Shown here piece by piece: positions 26,491-35,281 of a stretch of DNA of 64,000 bases. Every line of letters begins with the position of its first letter. Within the stretch, counting starts at the first letter, position 1. The position numbers and the translations under genes are program-made. The stretch covers positions 1-64,000 of the forward strand of contig CAWAFI010000010.1 in NCBI GenBank assembly GCA_963781285.1. The letters run 5' to 3'. The notes beneath the pieces are model-generated. The model ran no database searches and was not told the DNA's origin. It saw only the letters and a program-made list of their open reading frames with translations. The stretch is from CAIWHR01 sp963781285. Its GTDB lineage: Bacteria; Pseudomonadota; Gammaproteobacteria; Burkholderiales; Casimicrobiaceae.

Positions 26491-26922
26491 ATGCGGCTGT
26501 GGACACTTCACCCCAAGCATCTTGATCCGCAGGGCCTTGTCGCGCTCTGGCGCGAGGCGCTGCTTGCGCGCGAGGTGCTTCGCGGTCACACCGATGGATA
26601 TCGCCACCATCCACAATTGAAACGATTTCGGTCGTGTCGTTCGCCGCGGTCCGCGATCAATTGCTACCTGGCGCACGTCTGCGCCGAAGCGGAATCGCGC
26701 GGCTACCATTTTGATCGCTCCAAACTGGGGCGCATCGCGTCCGAGCAACGTATCCTTGCCACCGACGAGCAGTTGCGATATGAATGGCGCTGGCTTCTCG
26801 CCAAGTTGCGGAGGCGAAGTCCTTCCATTTACCGTCGACATCTCGAAGTGTCGCATCCGGTAGCGCATCCGCTCTTTCGCGTGGTTTCGGGTCCAATCGC
26901 CGAGTGGGAGCATGTGCAATGA
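26491..26922 (+). CDS. Pyrimidine dimer DNA glycosylase / endonuclease V family protein
   Basis: A 143-residue protein with the features of the Pyr_excise family: the N-terminal MRLWTLHPKHLDPQGLVALW with His and Asp, WREALLAREVLRG, and GYRHHPQLKRFR. T4 endonuclease V and relatives cleave the N-glycosyl bond at UV-induced dimers and then nick the strand; the N-terminal amino group is the nucleophile, so the residue exposed after Met removal would matter. Conservation of the first 30 residues is good. The start is ATG 26491, 16 bases after the upstream stop. Confidence 0.75.
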   Translation: MRLWTLHPKHLDPQGLVALWREALLAREVLRGHTDGYRHHPQLKRFRSCRSPRSAINCYLAHVCAEAESRGYHFDRSKLGRIASEQRILATDEQLRYEWRWLLAKLRRRSPSIYRRHLEVSHPVAHPLFRVVSGPIAEWEHVQ

Positions 26923-27007
26923 CGACCGCCCCCGGCTCGCTGCATGTCAGGCCACACGCATTCGACTCCGGAGTTCAATCACGTACCTTCGTCGTCGATT
27001 TTTGGCT

Positions 27008-27340
27008 ATGACCGAAGGTTGCGAGCATTTCACCGAGATTCGGCAGGTCACCCCGCGCACGAATGGCTGCGAGGAGTGCCTCGCACTCGGAGCGTCGTGG
27101 AACGAGCTTCGCGTATGCCTATCCTGTGGCCACGTCGGATGTTGCGAGGATTCGGAGCATGCGCACGCGCTTCAGCATTTCAAGGCGACCGGACATCCGA
27201 TGATTGTGCCGCTGGAACGCGGCGAGACGTGGGGTTGGTGCTACGTCGATCGTCGCTATTTCGATCCGATGCCGGGATCGCTGCCGAAGCGACGGTCCAC
27301 GCTGACCGCGTTCTTCAAGCGGCTTGTCACGGGTCGCTGA
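27008..27340 (+). CDS. UBP-type zinc finger protein
   Basis: A 110-residue protein with a ZnF-UBP domain. Potential ligands are CEHF near the N-terminus, NGCEECLALG, RVCLSCGHVGCCED and HAHALQHFKATGHP, in the order typical of the fold. In eukaryotes the domain binds ubiquitin C-termini. Bacterial single-domain versions are common but of unknown function. The likely start is ATG 27008 (MTEGCEHF); the frame is open back to 26912, but those residues overlap the endonuclease V gene. Confidence 0.8.
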   Translation: MTEGCEHFTEIRQVTPRTNGCEECLALGASWNELRVCLSCGHVGCCEDSEHAHALQHFKATGHPMIVPLERGETWGWCYVDRRYFDPMPGSLPKRRSTLTAFFKRLVTGR

Positions 27341-27353
27341 TACTGCCAATGGC

Positions 27354-27731
27354 ATGCAGCATAACTGCATCCGCTGGCTTCTCTTTGTCGGATTCGCCGC
27401 CTTCTGTCCACTGTTCTACTTCCTGGCGGTGGTCGGGGGCCTGCTCCCTTATGGCGGCATCCTGCTTATCGCGGTCCGCCACCTCGGCGACCCTTCACTT
27501 CTGTGGCTCAGCCTCATTCACCTGACGATTTACGGTGTTGTACTGTACTGGTTGGCGGAATTCATCGCGCGCCTCGTAATCAGACTTGCCGGGCGTTTCG
27601 CGTGGTTCGCGACCGGTGTGGTGCTGGTGCTCCTGGCGGACGGCGGGCTGATGCCCATTTATGGAATCGCCCACGGTCAGATCCACTGGATCGACGCGTA
27701 TGCGCTCTATGGTTCGGACACCTTGCGTTAG
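27354..27731 (+). CDS. Small membrane protein, unknown function
   Basis: A 125-residue protein with three to four hydrophobic helices (WLLFVGFAAFCPLFYFLAVV, LLPYGGILLIAVRHLG, LIHLTIYGVVLYWLAEFIA, FATGVVLVLLADGGLMPIYG). The start at ATG 27354 lies 13 bases after the zinc-finger gene. No recognised family. Base composition is slightly lower in GC than the neighbours, as in the whole 25.8-28.0 kb stretch. Confidence 0.5.
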   Translation: MQHNCIRWLLFVGFAAFCPLFYFLAVVGGLLPYGGILLIAVRHLGDPSLLWLSLIHLTIYGVVLYWLAEFIARLVIRLAGRFAWFATGVVLVLLADGGLMPIYGIAHGQIHWIDAYALYGSDTLR

Positions 27732-28064
27732 TCTGGGTCGCCCGATGACTGACATCGGCGGTACCGATCCAATCCCGTCCATCACGTGGTGGCCTGAGGT
27801 AGAGGGGTACGAGCGTGCCGTTGGGACTTGCTCATTCGCTCGCGGGTCGATAGCATGGGCCGTACTTACCCGCCAAAGGGGAGTAGCTTTGCCGCACACG
27901 ATCGTCAATACGGGACCTCGTCCCCGGTCGTGCGGGCGACGCGACTAGCGTGCGTCGTTGCAAGACCTTTGCCAAATTCGGTAAGTCGAAGGGGTTCTTC
28001 GGGGCCGGTGATTCCGACTGCGATGGGCACCTCGGCTTAGTTGTCGTTTGGACGGAGGTCGACC
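27732..28064. other. Intergenic region without recognised feature
   Basis: A 333-base stretch. A short open frame (27745-27948) shows no domain, no ribosome binding site and no protein-like composition. The segment directly before 28065 holds the ribosome binding site (GGAGG at 28054-28058) of the universal stress gene and presumably its promoter. Nothing else is seen. Confidence 0.3.
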
Positions 28065-28529
28065 GTGCTCAAGGCGCTGGTAGCCGTCGACGGCTCGGAT
28101 GATTCGCTTGGTGCCGTGCGGCACGTGATCAAGCTCGTTCACGACCGCGAGCCCCTAGAAATTCACCTGCTCAACGTGCAACCGCCGTTGCATGCCGATG
28201 TGACAATGTTCGTCAGCGGGAGCGTGGTCAGGGGCTTTCACGAAGATGAGGCTGCCAAGGCACTGGCGCCGGCGTGCGAGCTGCTTGACCGGGCCGGCAT
28301 CCCGTATGTCAGTCACAAAGTCATTGGCCATGCCGGGTGCGCGATCGCCGCATGCGCGAAGAAGCTGAACTGTGACAAAGTGATCATGGGCACACGTGGG
28401 CTCGGTACCGTGAGTCAGCTGTTACTCGGATCGGTCAGCCACGAAGCGATCCACCAGATGGACCCGCGAATTCCCGTCACGCTGGTGAAGGGCGGTGCCC
28501 GGGCATTGTCAGAGGAAAAGACCCCATGA
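28065..28529 (+). CDS. Universal stress protein, UspA family
   Basis: A 154-residue single-domain Usp. The first strand is LKALVAVDGSDDS. The ATP-binding motif G-x2-G-x9-G-S is GTRGLGTVSQLLLGSVS, so it is an ATP-binding type. The start is GTG 28065, set by GGAGG six bases upstream. Its stop overlaps the start of the P-type ATPase gene (ATGA at 28526-28529), so the two proteins are made together; Usp proteins coupled to cation pumps may act as regulators of the transporter. Confidence 0.85.
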   Translation: MLKALVAVDGSDDSLGAVRHVIKLVHDREPLEIHLLNVQPPLHADVTMFVSGSVVRGFHEDEAAKALAPACELLDRAGIPYVSHKVIGHAGCAIAACAKKLNCDKVIMGTRGLGTVSQLLLGSVSHEAIHQMDPRIPVTLVKGGARALSEEKTP

Positions 28530-31273
28530 ATACGGCGAAGCAAGAAGCGGTCCTCGTGAAAAGTCCGGATGCCGGCAGCGCCGCGGCTTTGCCGTCGGAC
28601 GAAACAACGGCCTTCTGGCACCTCCTGTCAGCGGCGGAAACGGCCGGGCGCCTCGACAGCGCGCCCGGTGCCGGGCTGAAGGCGGATGAAGCCACGCGAC
28701 GTCTCGGCATTCATGGCACCAACGAGATCCGCGAGCAGGCGCGGCGGAGTACCTGGCAGATGTTCTTCAGCCAGTTCACCGATTTCATGATCCTTCTCCT
28801 GCTCGCGGCAGCGGTGATCTCGGGCGTTGTTGGCGAACCGGAGGACGCGATCGCGATCCTGGCGATCGTGATCCTGAACGCCATCATCGGCTTCGTGCAG
28901 GAGTATCGGGCCGAGCGGGCCCTGCAGGCACTGAAGAAGCTCGCGGCGCTCAAGGCAAGGGTCGTGCGGGACGGCGAGATCGTCACGGTGCCGGCAAAGG
29001 ACCTGGTGCCGGGAGATCTGGTGCTGCTCGAGGCCGGGAGCGTTGTTCCGGCCGACCTGCGCATCATCGAGGTGGCGCAGCTTCGTGTCGAGGAGGCAGC
29101 GCTGACAGGCGAATCGCAGCCGGTCGAGAAGCAGATCGGCGAAATCGCCGAGGCCGACGCGCCGCTTGGAGACCGTCTCAACATGGCCTACAGCGGCACG
29201 ATCGTGACGTATGGTCGCGGCCAGGGCTACGTCGTGGCCACGGGCATGAATACCGAACTCGGCAGGATCGCAACGCTTCTTGCAACCACCGAAGAAGTCA
29301 GGACGCCGCTGCAGAAACGGCTCGCCAGGTTCGGCCAGCAGTTGTCGTTTGCCGCAATTGCAATCTGTGTCATCGTCTTTGCGCTCGGCGTCCTTCGCGG
29401 CGAGTCGATGGTCCTCATGTTCCTCACGGCCGTGAGCCTCGCGGTCGCCGCGGTGCCCGAGGCGCTCCCCGCGGTCGTCACGATTGCACTCGCGCTCGGC
29501 GCCCAGCGGATGGTCAAGAAGAATGCATTGATCCGCCGGCTGCCGGCAGTCGAGACATTGGGGTCCGTGACCTACATCTGCTCGGACAAGACTGGGACCC
29601 TGACCCAGAATCGGATGCACGCGGACGCCTTCTTCGTCGATGGCAAACTGCACGCGACGTTGCCGGAGCGCGCAGCGCTCGAGCAGGAACCATGGAGTTC
29701 GTTTGTTTCGGCATTGGCGCTTTCCAACGACGCGGATGTCGACCGGCAAGGCGACGCAATCGGCGACCCGACCGAGGTAGCGCTTTACATGGCAGCGCGC
29801 GACGCCGGCTATGACAAGGGTAGCCTTGCTGCACATATACCGCGGGTTGCGGAGTTGCCATTCGACTCCGAGCGCAAGAGTATGACGACGCTCCACCGGG
29901 TGCTCGCGTCGGACAGCATCGTAGCATTCACCAAGGGTGCCCCCGAGCGCGTCATCGAGCAGTGCATCACGAGCCTGGGCGCTAACGGCGATTCGACCAT
30001 CGACGCTGCGTCGCTGCTCGCGCAGGCCGAGCGAATGGCCAGCGAGGGCCTGCGCGTGCTCGCCATTGCACGACGCGACTGGCCCGTGATACCCGACGAG
30101 CTGGTCCCCGGACAGGTAGAGCGCGACCTGATGTTCGTCGGCTTCGTGGGCCTCATCGATCCGCCGCGGCCCGAAGCGGCGCGCGCGGTGGCCGAATGCA
30201 AGCAGGCGGGCATCACGCCGGTCATGATCACCGGCGATCATCCGCTGACTGCACACGCGATTGCAAAGAGGCTTGGAATCGTCGAAGAGGGCGGGCACCG
30301 TCTGATCACCGGCCGGGTCCTGGCACGACTCGACGAGGGGGAGCTCGCCAAACGAGTGGGCGACCTGCGCGTCTACGCGCGGGTAAACCCCGAACAGAAG
30401 ATCCGTATCGTGCAGGCGTTGCAAAGCCGCGGTGAGTTCGTCGCGATGACCGGCGATGGCGTCAATGACGCGCCTGCGCTGAAGAGCGCGGACATCGGCG
30501 TGGCGATGGGAAGGATCGGGACCGACGTTGCCCGCGAGGCGTCGCACATGGTGCTGCTCGACGATAATTTCGCGAGCATCGTGGCGGCGGTTGCGGAAGG
30601 CCGGCGCATCTACGAAAACATCCGCAAATTCGTCAAGTTCGTGCTGGCCGGGAACACCGGGGAGATCGTGACGCTCCTGGCGGCACCGTTCTTCGGATTG
30701 CCGATCCCGCTGTTGCCGATCCAGATCCTGTGGGTGAACCTGATCACCGACGGGCTGCCCGGCTTGGCGCTGGCGGTGGAACCCGAAGAGAAGGGCATCA
30801 TGCAGCGGGCGCCGCGCCCGCCCGGCGAGAGCATCTTCTCCGGCGGTCTCGGCGTGCAGATCATATGGATCGGACTGCTCATCGGTGGCTTGTCGATCTT
30901 CACGCAGTATTGGGCGATCGCCAACGGCTCGCCGCACTGGCAAACAATGGTATTCACCGCGCTCACGTTCGCGCAGCTCTTCCAGGTCATGGCGATCCGC
31001 TCTGAATGGGAGTCGCTCTTCACGGTAGGGATCGGAAGCAACCTGCCGCTGCTGGGGGCCGTGCTTCTTGGCGCGGGGCTGCAACTTGCAGTCATCTACG
31101 TTCCGGTCCTCAACGACATCATGAAGACGCAACCGTTGACGGTGGGCGAGCTCGCGTTCTGCGTCCTGCTGCCCGGCACGGTGTTCGTCGCGATCGAGAT
31201 CGAGAAATGGTTGGCAAGACGTGGTGTACTCCATCGCAATCGGACGACGGCACGCGTGACGGTCGCGCCTTGA
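28526..31273 (+). CDS. Cation-translocating P-type ATPase (P2-like)
   Basis: A 915-residue P-type ATPase. An N-terminal cation-ATPase domain precedes the actuator motif LTGESQPV. TM4 carries VPEALPAVV, followed by the phosphorylation motif CSDKTGTLTQNRM, nucleotide-domain KGAPERV, and hinge TGDGVNDAPALK. Cation-site helices read AGNTGEIVTLL (TM5) and LWVNLITDGLPGLAL (TM6). The pattern fits P2 calcium-type pumps, but PEALP instead of PEGLP leaves the ion uncertain (calcium, or sodium/potassium). It sits in the inner membrane and is translationally coupled to UspA. Confidence 0.88.
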   Translation: MNTAKQEAVLVKSPDAGSAAALPSDETTAFWHLLSAAETAGRLDSAPGAGLKADEATRRLGIHGTNEIREQARRSTWQMFFSQFTDFMILLLLAAAVISGVVGEPEDAIAILAIVILNAIIGFVQEYRAERALQALKKLAALKARVVRDGEIVTVPAKDLVPGDLVLLEAGSVVPADLRIIEVAQLRVEEAALTGESQPVEKQIGEIAEADAPLGDRLNMAYSGTIVTYGRGQGYVVATGMNTELGRIATLLATTEEVRTPLQKRLARFGQQLSFAAIAICVIVFALGVLRGESMVLMFLTAVSLAVAAVPEALPAVVTIALALGAQRMVKKNALIRRLPAVETLGSVTYICSDKTGTLTQNRMHADAFFVDGKLHATLPERAALEQEPWSSFVSALALSNDADVDRQGDAIGDPTEVALYMAARDAGYDKGSLAAHIPRVAELPFDSERKSMTTLHRVLASDSIVAFTKGAPERVIEQCITSLGANGDSTIDAASLLAQAERMASEGLRVLAIARRDWPVIPDELVPGQVERDLMFVGFVGLIDPPRPEAARAVAECKQAGITPVMITGDHPLTAHAIAKRLGIVEEGGHRLITGRVLARLDEGELAKRVGDLRVYARVNPEQKIRIVQALQSRGEFVAMTGDGVNDAPALKSADIGVAMGRIGTDVAREASHMVLLDDNFASIVAAVAEGRRIYENIRKFVKFVLAGNTGEIVTLLAAPFFGLPIPLLPIQILWVNLITDGLPGLALAVEPEEKGIMQRAPRPPGESIFSGGLGVQIIWIGLLIGGLSIFTQYWAIANGSPHWQTMVFTALTFAQLFQVMAIRSEWESLFTVGIGSNLPLLGAVLLGAGLQLAVIYVPVLNDIMKTQPLTVGELAFCVLLPGTVFVAIEIEKWLARRGVLHRNRTTARVTVAP

Positions 31274-31444
31274 ATTTCGAGCGCAGTGCACGCGCGGCGA
31301 TCTGCCCGGCGGTTGCCCGCTTGCCGATGCGTCGGATTGACGGAGCCGGCCCTTGCTCCCAGAATTGCATGGCCGTCGCGGGTGTGTTCGACTGGCTGTG
31401 GCCACGCTGACCCCGCGACTCACCGCAGCAGGACGCGCAGCCGG

Positions 31445-32227
31445 ATGAGTTCCAGGCATGTTCGGCACGAAATCGACGGACCGGTGCTGACGGTCGTCAT
31501 GGCGCGGCCCGAGAAGCGCAATGCAGTCGACCGTGCGATGGCGGACGAGCTACGCACGGCCTTCGACGCGTTCGAGCGCGACGACGCCTTGCGCGTCGCC
31601 GTTCTCTGGGGCGAAGGCGGCCATTTCTGTGCCGGCGCCGATCTCGGTGCAATACTCGACGAAGCCCGCCGGCACGAGCTCGATGCCGACGGGGGAGGGG
31701 CCGGGCCGATGGGGCCCACGCGCGTGGCACTGTCGAAGCCGCTCATCGCCGCGGTCAGCGGCTATGCGGTGGCCGGCGGTCTCGAGCTGGCGCTGCTCGC
31801 GGATCTTCGCGTGGTCGAGCGCAACGCGATCTTCGGCGTCTTCTGCCGCCGCTGGGGTGTGCCGTTGATCGACGGCGGCACTGTGCGCCTGCCGCGGCTG
31901 ATCGGTACCGGGCGCGCGCTTGACTTGATCCTGACGGGCCGTCCGGTCGATGCCACGGAAGCCCTGGCAATGGGCCTGGCCAACAGGGTTGTCGAAAACG
32001 GACAGGCGCGCGCGGCGGCGGAAGCCCTCGCCCGCGAGATCGCGGCATTTCCTCAGCGCTGCATGCTGACCGACCGCGCCTCGGTATTCAGGCAATGGGA
32101 TTTGCCGCTTGCCGAGGCCCTTCGGCACGAGGGAGCAAAGGGCGTTTCGCTCGTGTACGAGGAAGGGCTCGAGGGAGCAGCGCGATTCGTCGGAGGCGCC
32201 GGGCGACACGGATCGTTCGAGGAGTGA
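31445..32227 (+). CDS. Enoyl-CoA hydratase/isomerase (crotonase) family protein
   Basis: A 260-residue crotonase-fold protein with GHFCAGADLGAIL and SGYAVAGGLELALLADLRV forming the oxyanion hole. In classical hydratases a Glu lies in each of two later segments. Here the region is FGVFCRRWGVPLIDGG, with no Glu at the second position, so it may be an isomerase, hydrolase or other crotonase activity. It lies between the P-type ATPase and the convergent pad operon and may act in aromatic acyl-CoA metabolism, but that is only proximity. Confidence 0.7.
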   Translation: MSSRHVRHEIDGPVLTVVMARPEKRNAVDRAMADELRTAFDAFERDDALRVAVLWGEGGHFCAGADLGAILDEARRHELDADGGGAGPMGPTRVALSKPLIAAVSGYAVAGGLELALLADLRVVERNAIFGVFCRRWGVPLIDGGTVRLPRLIGTGRALDLILTGRPVDATEALAMGLANRVVENGQARAAAEALAREIAAFPQRCMLTDRASVFRQWDLPLAEALRHEGAKGVSLVYEEGLEGAARFVGGAGRHGSFEE

Positions 32228-32281
32228 GCACGTCGAGAAACGTCGATATTCGACGCCCGTTCGTCGCCGGCAACATGCATG

Positions 32282-33410
32282 TCAGCTGCGACGTGCTGCG
32301 GTCCGGCCGCGGATCACAGCGCTGGCCGTGCCGGCGACGAAGGCGAGAAGCGCCAGCGAATTGAGCAGTCCGCCAACGCGTAACCAGGCGTACTGTCCGG
32401 TCGTGTCGCCGGCGAGGCGGACGATCAGCGAGACGTGCAGCAGCAGGAGTGGCGCGTAGAACGCCGGGTGGTACGGGACCGCGACGCGCAACACGGCCGG
32501 AAAAATGATCGGCGCGTGGCCGAACACCATCGCGAACACGAAGCCCAGCGTCAGAGCGTGCAGCGCCGCGTCGTACGAGGGCGATCCCGCTGCCAGACCG
32601 CCGGCGAAGAGGATTACGCTGCTGCCGACGGCCAGCCATACGTAACCTGAAAGCAGGCACACGGCGATGAAGCGCGTGAGACCCGTCGTGCGTACGGTGC
32701 GGCGCGCGATGTCCTGCTTGCCGAGCCACGCCGCGAGGGCAAGCAGGCCCGCAGCAAAGACCGGGCTGCCCCACGCGAAACGCGTGCCCAGCAACCCGGC
32801 GGCTATCGCGACGAGAATCGCCGCGAATATCCGTGTCGCAATGGGCGACGGAGGCAAGAAGCGCGACAGCTCGAGGCGCTCGCCGGCGATCGTCAGGATC
32901 AGGAACGCGAGCCACAGCGGCACGACCTCGTGCACGCTGGCGCCGATGGCCCACAAGGCGTTGCCGACCGACCCAGCACAGCGCGCCGGCGGTCAGCGTG
33001 AACGTGAACAGCGCGGTTTGCCGGCGGAACACGTCGATCGTCGCCCCAAGCAGGACAACGCTCCCCGCGACGAATAGCCAGGGCGCGAGCGCGGTTGCAC
33101 CCGCAATCGCCGCCACCGTGCCGAGGCCTGCGAGCAGCGATCCGGCATAGGCCCACGGGTGGCCGATTGCGACGGCGCGCTCGAGCGAGATCACGACGCC
33201 GAAAAAGCCGCAGATCATCAGCGGCCCATGCAGCGACGATGTCGATTCCGCCACGTCCGGCATGGTCCAGCCGAGCCGCGCGAGACCCGCGCCCGTGCCG
33301 ACGACGAGACCGACAAAGCCGAGAATCAGCAGCGGGACGCGGGCGAGGGGAGGGACTATTTCCAGCCGAAATGCTCCCTGGCGATGCCGGTCATCTTGTC
33401 CGGCGTCCAC
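32282..33410 (-). CDS. Polytopic membrane protein (apparent 1-bp frameshift), NnrS-like in character
   Basis: Two frames together give about 375 residues with roughly ten transmembrane helices and scattered histidines (TSSLHGPLMICGFFGVV, SVHEVVPLWLAFLIL, LHALTLGFVFAMVFGHAP, YHPAFYAPLLLLHVSLIV). The frame breaks near 32963-32973; deleting one base restores ALCWVVGNALWAIGAS. The start is uncertain: GTG 33410 overlaps the DUF59 gene by 55 bases, and no ATG precedes the first helix. The His-rich helices recall NnrS and related heme-copper-like membrane proteins of denitrifiers, and a similar protein lies at 35282 in the same operon. Function is not known. Confidence 0.55.
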
Positions 33411-33667
33411 GGCGGATCCCACACCAGCCGGATGTCCACTTCGGCGCCCTCCGGCACGGTCGTTGCGATGGCGGCGCGGGCCTGGTCGACGATCATCTCT
33501 GCCATCGGGCACGCGGCCGTCGTCATCGTCATTTCCACGTGTACGGCGTTTGCCGAAACATCGACGCCATACACGAGGCCGAGATCGACGATGTTCATCC
33601 CGGCTTCGGGATCTTCCACCTGCCGCAGCACCTCGCGTACCGCCTCATCGTCGGGCATCGGGGCCAT
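33356..33667 (-). CDS. DUF59/MIP18 family metal-sulfur cluster assembly protein
   Basis: A 103-residue protein of the MIP18/PaaD/SufT family: VLRQVEDPEAGMNIVDLGLVYG at the N-terminus and the conserved Cys in TTAACPMAEMI. Relatives help mature iron-sulfur or other metal proteins; the homologue PaaD serves the aerobic phenylacetyl-CoA epoxidase. Its position downstream of padBCD-padJ suggests it assists the cluster-rich molybdoenzyme here, which is inference. It starts 9 bases after the double-GNAT stop. Confidence 0.8.
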   Translation of the reverse strand: MAPMPDDEAVREVLRQVEDPEAGMNIVDLGLVYGVDVSANAVHVEMTMTTAACPMAEMIVDQARAAIATTVPEGAEVDIRLVWDPPWTPDKMTGIAREHFGWK

Positions 33668-33676
33668 GGTCCGGAA

Positions 33677-34690
33677 TCAGTCGGCGCGCCGCACGAACGC
33701 GACCCGCTGCGACGGCGCAAAACCGACATCGTACAGAAAACCCAGCAACGCAAGGTCGCGTGGCGCGACCACGGTCTCCACGCGCTCGATGCGCAGCGCG
33801 CCCAGGTTGACGAAGAGTTGCGACAGGAGCGCGTGACCGACGCCACGGTGCGCGAAGTCGGGATCGACGCCGATCGTGTCGATGACCGCGACGGGCTCGG
33901 TGCGGCCGAAGTCGCCCAGGTCGGCGCGGGCCATCAGGAAGCCGGCGACCACGCCTTCAACCCGCGCAGTCAGGGAGACCCGGATCGCCGAGTCGACCAT
34001 CGCCTCGGTGAGCTTGCGGCGCATGTAGGGCTCGCGGTCGCGGCCGGTAATGCCGCGGTCGATGCGTACGATGTCGCGGAGGTCGGCCTCGGCCATCGAA
34101 CGGACGTCGGCGGTGTCACGCGCGAGTTGCTCGAAGTCATTGCCCGCCTGCCCGCCGAAATCGATCTCGAGGGCCGGAGCCTCACTCCCGGACATCGTGA
34201 CCGGATCGTCGCGCGCCGGCGTATATTGGCCGCCGGCCACCGCACAATCGACGACGTGGTTCGGCGCGAGCGTGTAACCCATCGCGTCGAGCCAGCGCAA
34301 CATTCCGTGATCGTTCCACGCTGCCTGGGTGCGCAGTCGGCTTATGCCGCGGCTGTGCGCCCAGGTGGCGAGCGCGTCCTGCAGCTGTTTCCCGACGCCG
34401 TGACCCTGCACGTCGCCGCGCACGCCGATGATCTCGAGCAGGATCTCGGGTTCGCTCCGCCCGAATTCCCCCTCGAGCACGCGCGCCAGAATGTAACCGA
34501 CAAGACCCCGGCCGTCCGTCGCAGCGAACTGCGCGTGCCGCTGCGGCTCGCGCAACGCTGCGGCGAGCCGCCGTTCGAAGTACATGCGACGCGACCGGCG
34601 CTCCAGCACGGCGTCGATCGCAACGACGGCGTCGAGATCGTCGCGTGCGAGCTGGCGGATCGTGGCTTGGATTGCAGCAGCGGCTTCCAT
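33677..34690 (-). CDS. Tandem GNAT acetyltransferase-domain protein
   Basis: A 337-residue protein with two GNAT domains. The first (residues 5-150) contains EIIGVRGDVQGHGVGKQLQDAL with the Q/R-x-x-G-x-G acetyl-CoA loop. The second (residues 190-335) contains DTIGVDPDFAHRGVGHALLSQL. ATG 34690 is preceded by GAAGGGA. The second domain resembles the single-domain GNAT at 43254, which starts the divergent operon, suggesting a shared target. Lysine acetyltransferases control acyl-CoA ligases in aromatic degraders, and a phenylacetate-CoA ligase is in this operon. The target remains unproven. Confidence 0.75.
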   Translation of the reverse strand: MEAAAAIQATIRQLARDDLDAVVAIDAVLERRSRRMYFERRLAAALREPQRHAQFAATDGRGLVGYILARVLEGEFGRSEPEILLEIIGVRGDVQGHGVGKQLQDALATWAHSRGISRLRTQAAWNDHGMLRWLDAMGYTLAPNHVVDCAVAGGQYTPARDDPVTMSGSEAPALEIDFGGQAGNDFEQLARDTADVRSMAEADLRDIVRIDRGITGRDREPYMRRKLTEAMVDSAIRVSLTARVEGVVAGFLMARADLGDFGRTEPVAVIDTIGVDPDFAHRGVGHALLSQLFVNLGALRIERVETVVAPRDLALLGFLYDVGFAPSQRVAFVRRAD

Positions 34691-34721
34691 GGCATTCCCT
34701 TCGCGGTTCGCAGTCCCGCCT

Positions 34722-35216
34722 TCAACCCGAGGCATAGGCGAAGGCGAGCTCGCGGTCGGTGTCGTCGTCGAGCAGGTCCTCCAGCATCGGGAGCAGCGCC
34801 ATCGTTTCCTTCTGGATGTGCGCGACCTGACGCTCGACCATTTCCAGTGCGCCGCGCTTCAGCGCTTCGAACCCGGCGTCGTCGAGCGTGCCCGCGGCGG
34901 CGGCGTGCGCGAACGGCAGCAAGTCGCTGGCCACCGCGCGGATCGCCTCGTGTTCTTCCTCGAGCAGCTCCGCAATGTCGCCTTCGCCGGCGGCCCTGAG
35001 GCGCGGAAAGAGCTCGGTCTCCTCGAAATCGAAATGCCGCCCGATGTCCTCCTCGATGTGTCGGGCGAACGCGCCGGCGAGCTTGGCGAAGTCCGGATCC
35101 CGCGCTGCACCGGATCGGGGCGCGCGCGCCAATGCCCGCTCGACCCGCCCGAGAAGGTCGAGGTTCGCACGGTGCTCGCCGTCGAGCGCCTGGCTCACTT
35201 GTCGCAGATAGCTCAT
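34722..35216 (-). CDS. Hemerythrin HHE domain protein
   Basis: A 164-residue four-helix protein with hemerythrin-type ligands: GEHRANLD, FARHIEEDIGRHFDFEETELFP, EEEHEAIR and VAHIQKETMALLPML. Such proteins bind oxygen or NO through a diiron centre or repair iron-sulfur clusters (YtfE/DnrN-like). The start is ATG 35216. A 22-bp palindrome occupies 35229-35250, only 12 bases upstream of it, so the gene appears to have its own regulated internal promoter. It precedes the double GNAT gene and belongs to the pad operon block. Confidence 0.8.
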   Translation of the reverse strand: MSYLRQVSQALDGEHRANLDLLGRVERALARAPRSGAARDPDFAKLAGAFARHIEEDIGRHFDFEETELFPRLRAAGEGDIAELLEEEHEAIRAVASDLLPFAHAAAAGTLDDAGFEALKRGALEMVERQVAHIQKETMALLPMLEDLLDDDTDRELAFAYASG

Positions 35217-35228
35217 CGCGTCAATTAT

Positions 35229-35250
35229 GGTATTCCGGTACCACAATACC
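35229..35250. promoter_or_regulatory. Second copy of the GGTATT-N10-AATACC palindrome
   Basis: The site reads GGTATT-CC-GGTAC-CAC-AATACC and shares both arms and the GGTAC core with 17689-17710. It lies in the 65-base gap between the membrane-protein gene (stop at 35282) and hemerythrin (start at 35216), the only sizeable gap within this block. It would let one regulator control the benzoyl-CoA module and the hemerythrin-GNAT-DUF59 genes together. Confidence 0.65.
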
Positions 35251-35281
35251 CGAAGATGCAGCGGCGGTCCATTGATGCGCG

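Noticed and set aside
27745..27948. A short plus-strand open frame of 67 codons
   Set aside because: No ribosome binding site, domain or protein-like composition, and no neighbour supports it.
28628..31468. A 946-codon open frame on the minus strand opposite the P-type ATPase
   Set aside because: It mirrors the ATPase codon structure in GC-rich DNA, is rich in Arg, His and Asp without any domain, and the plus-strand ATPase has all family motifs.
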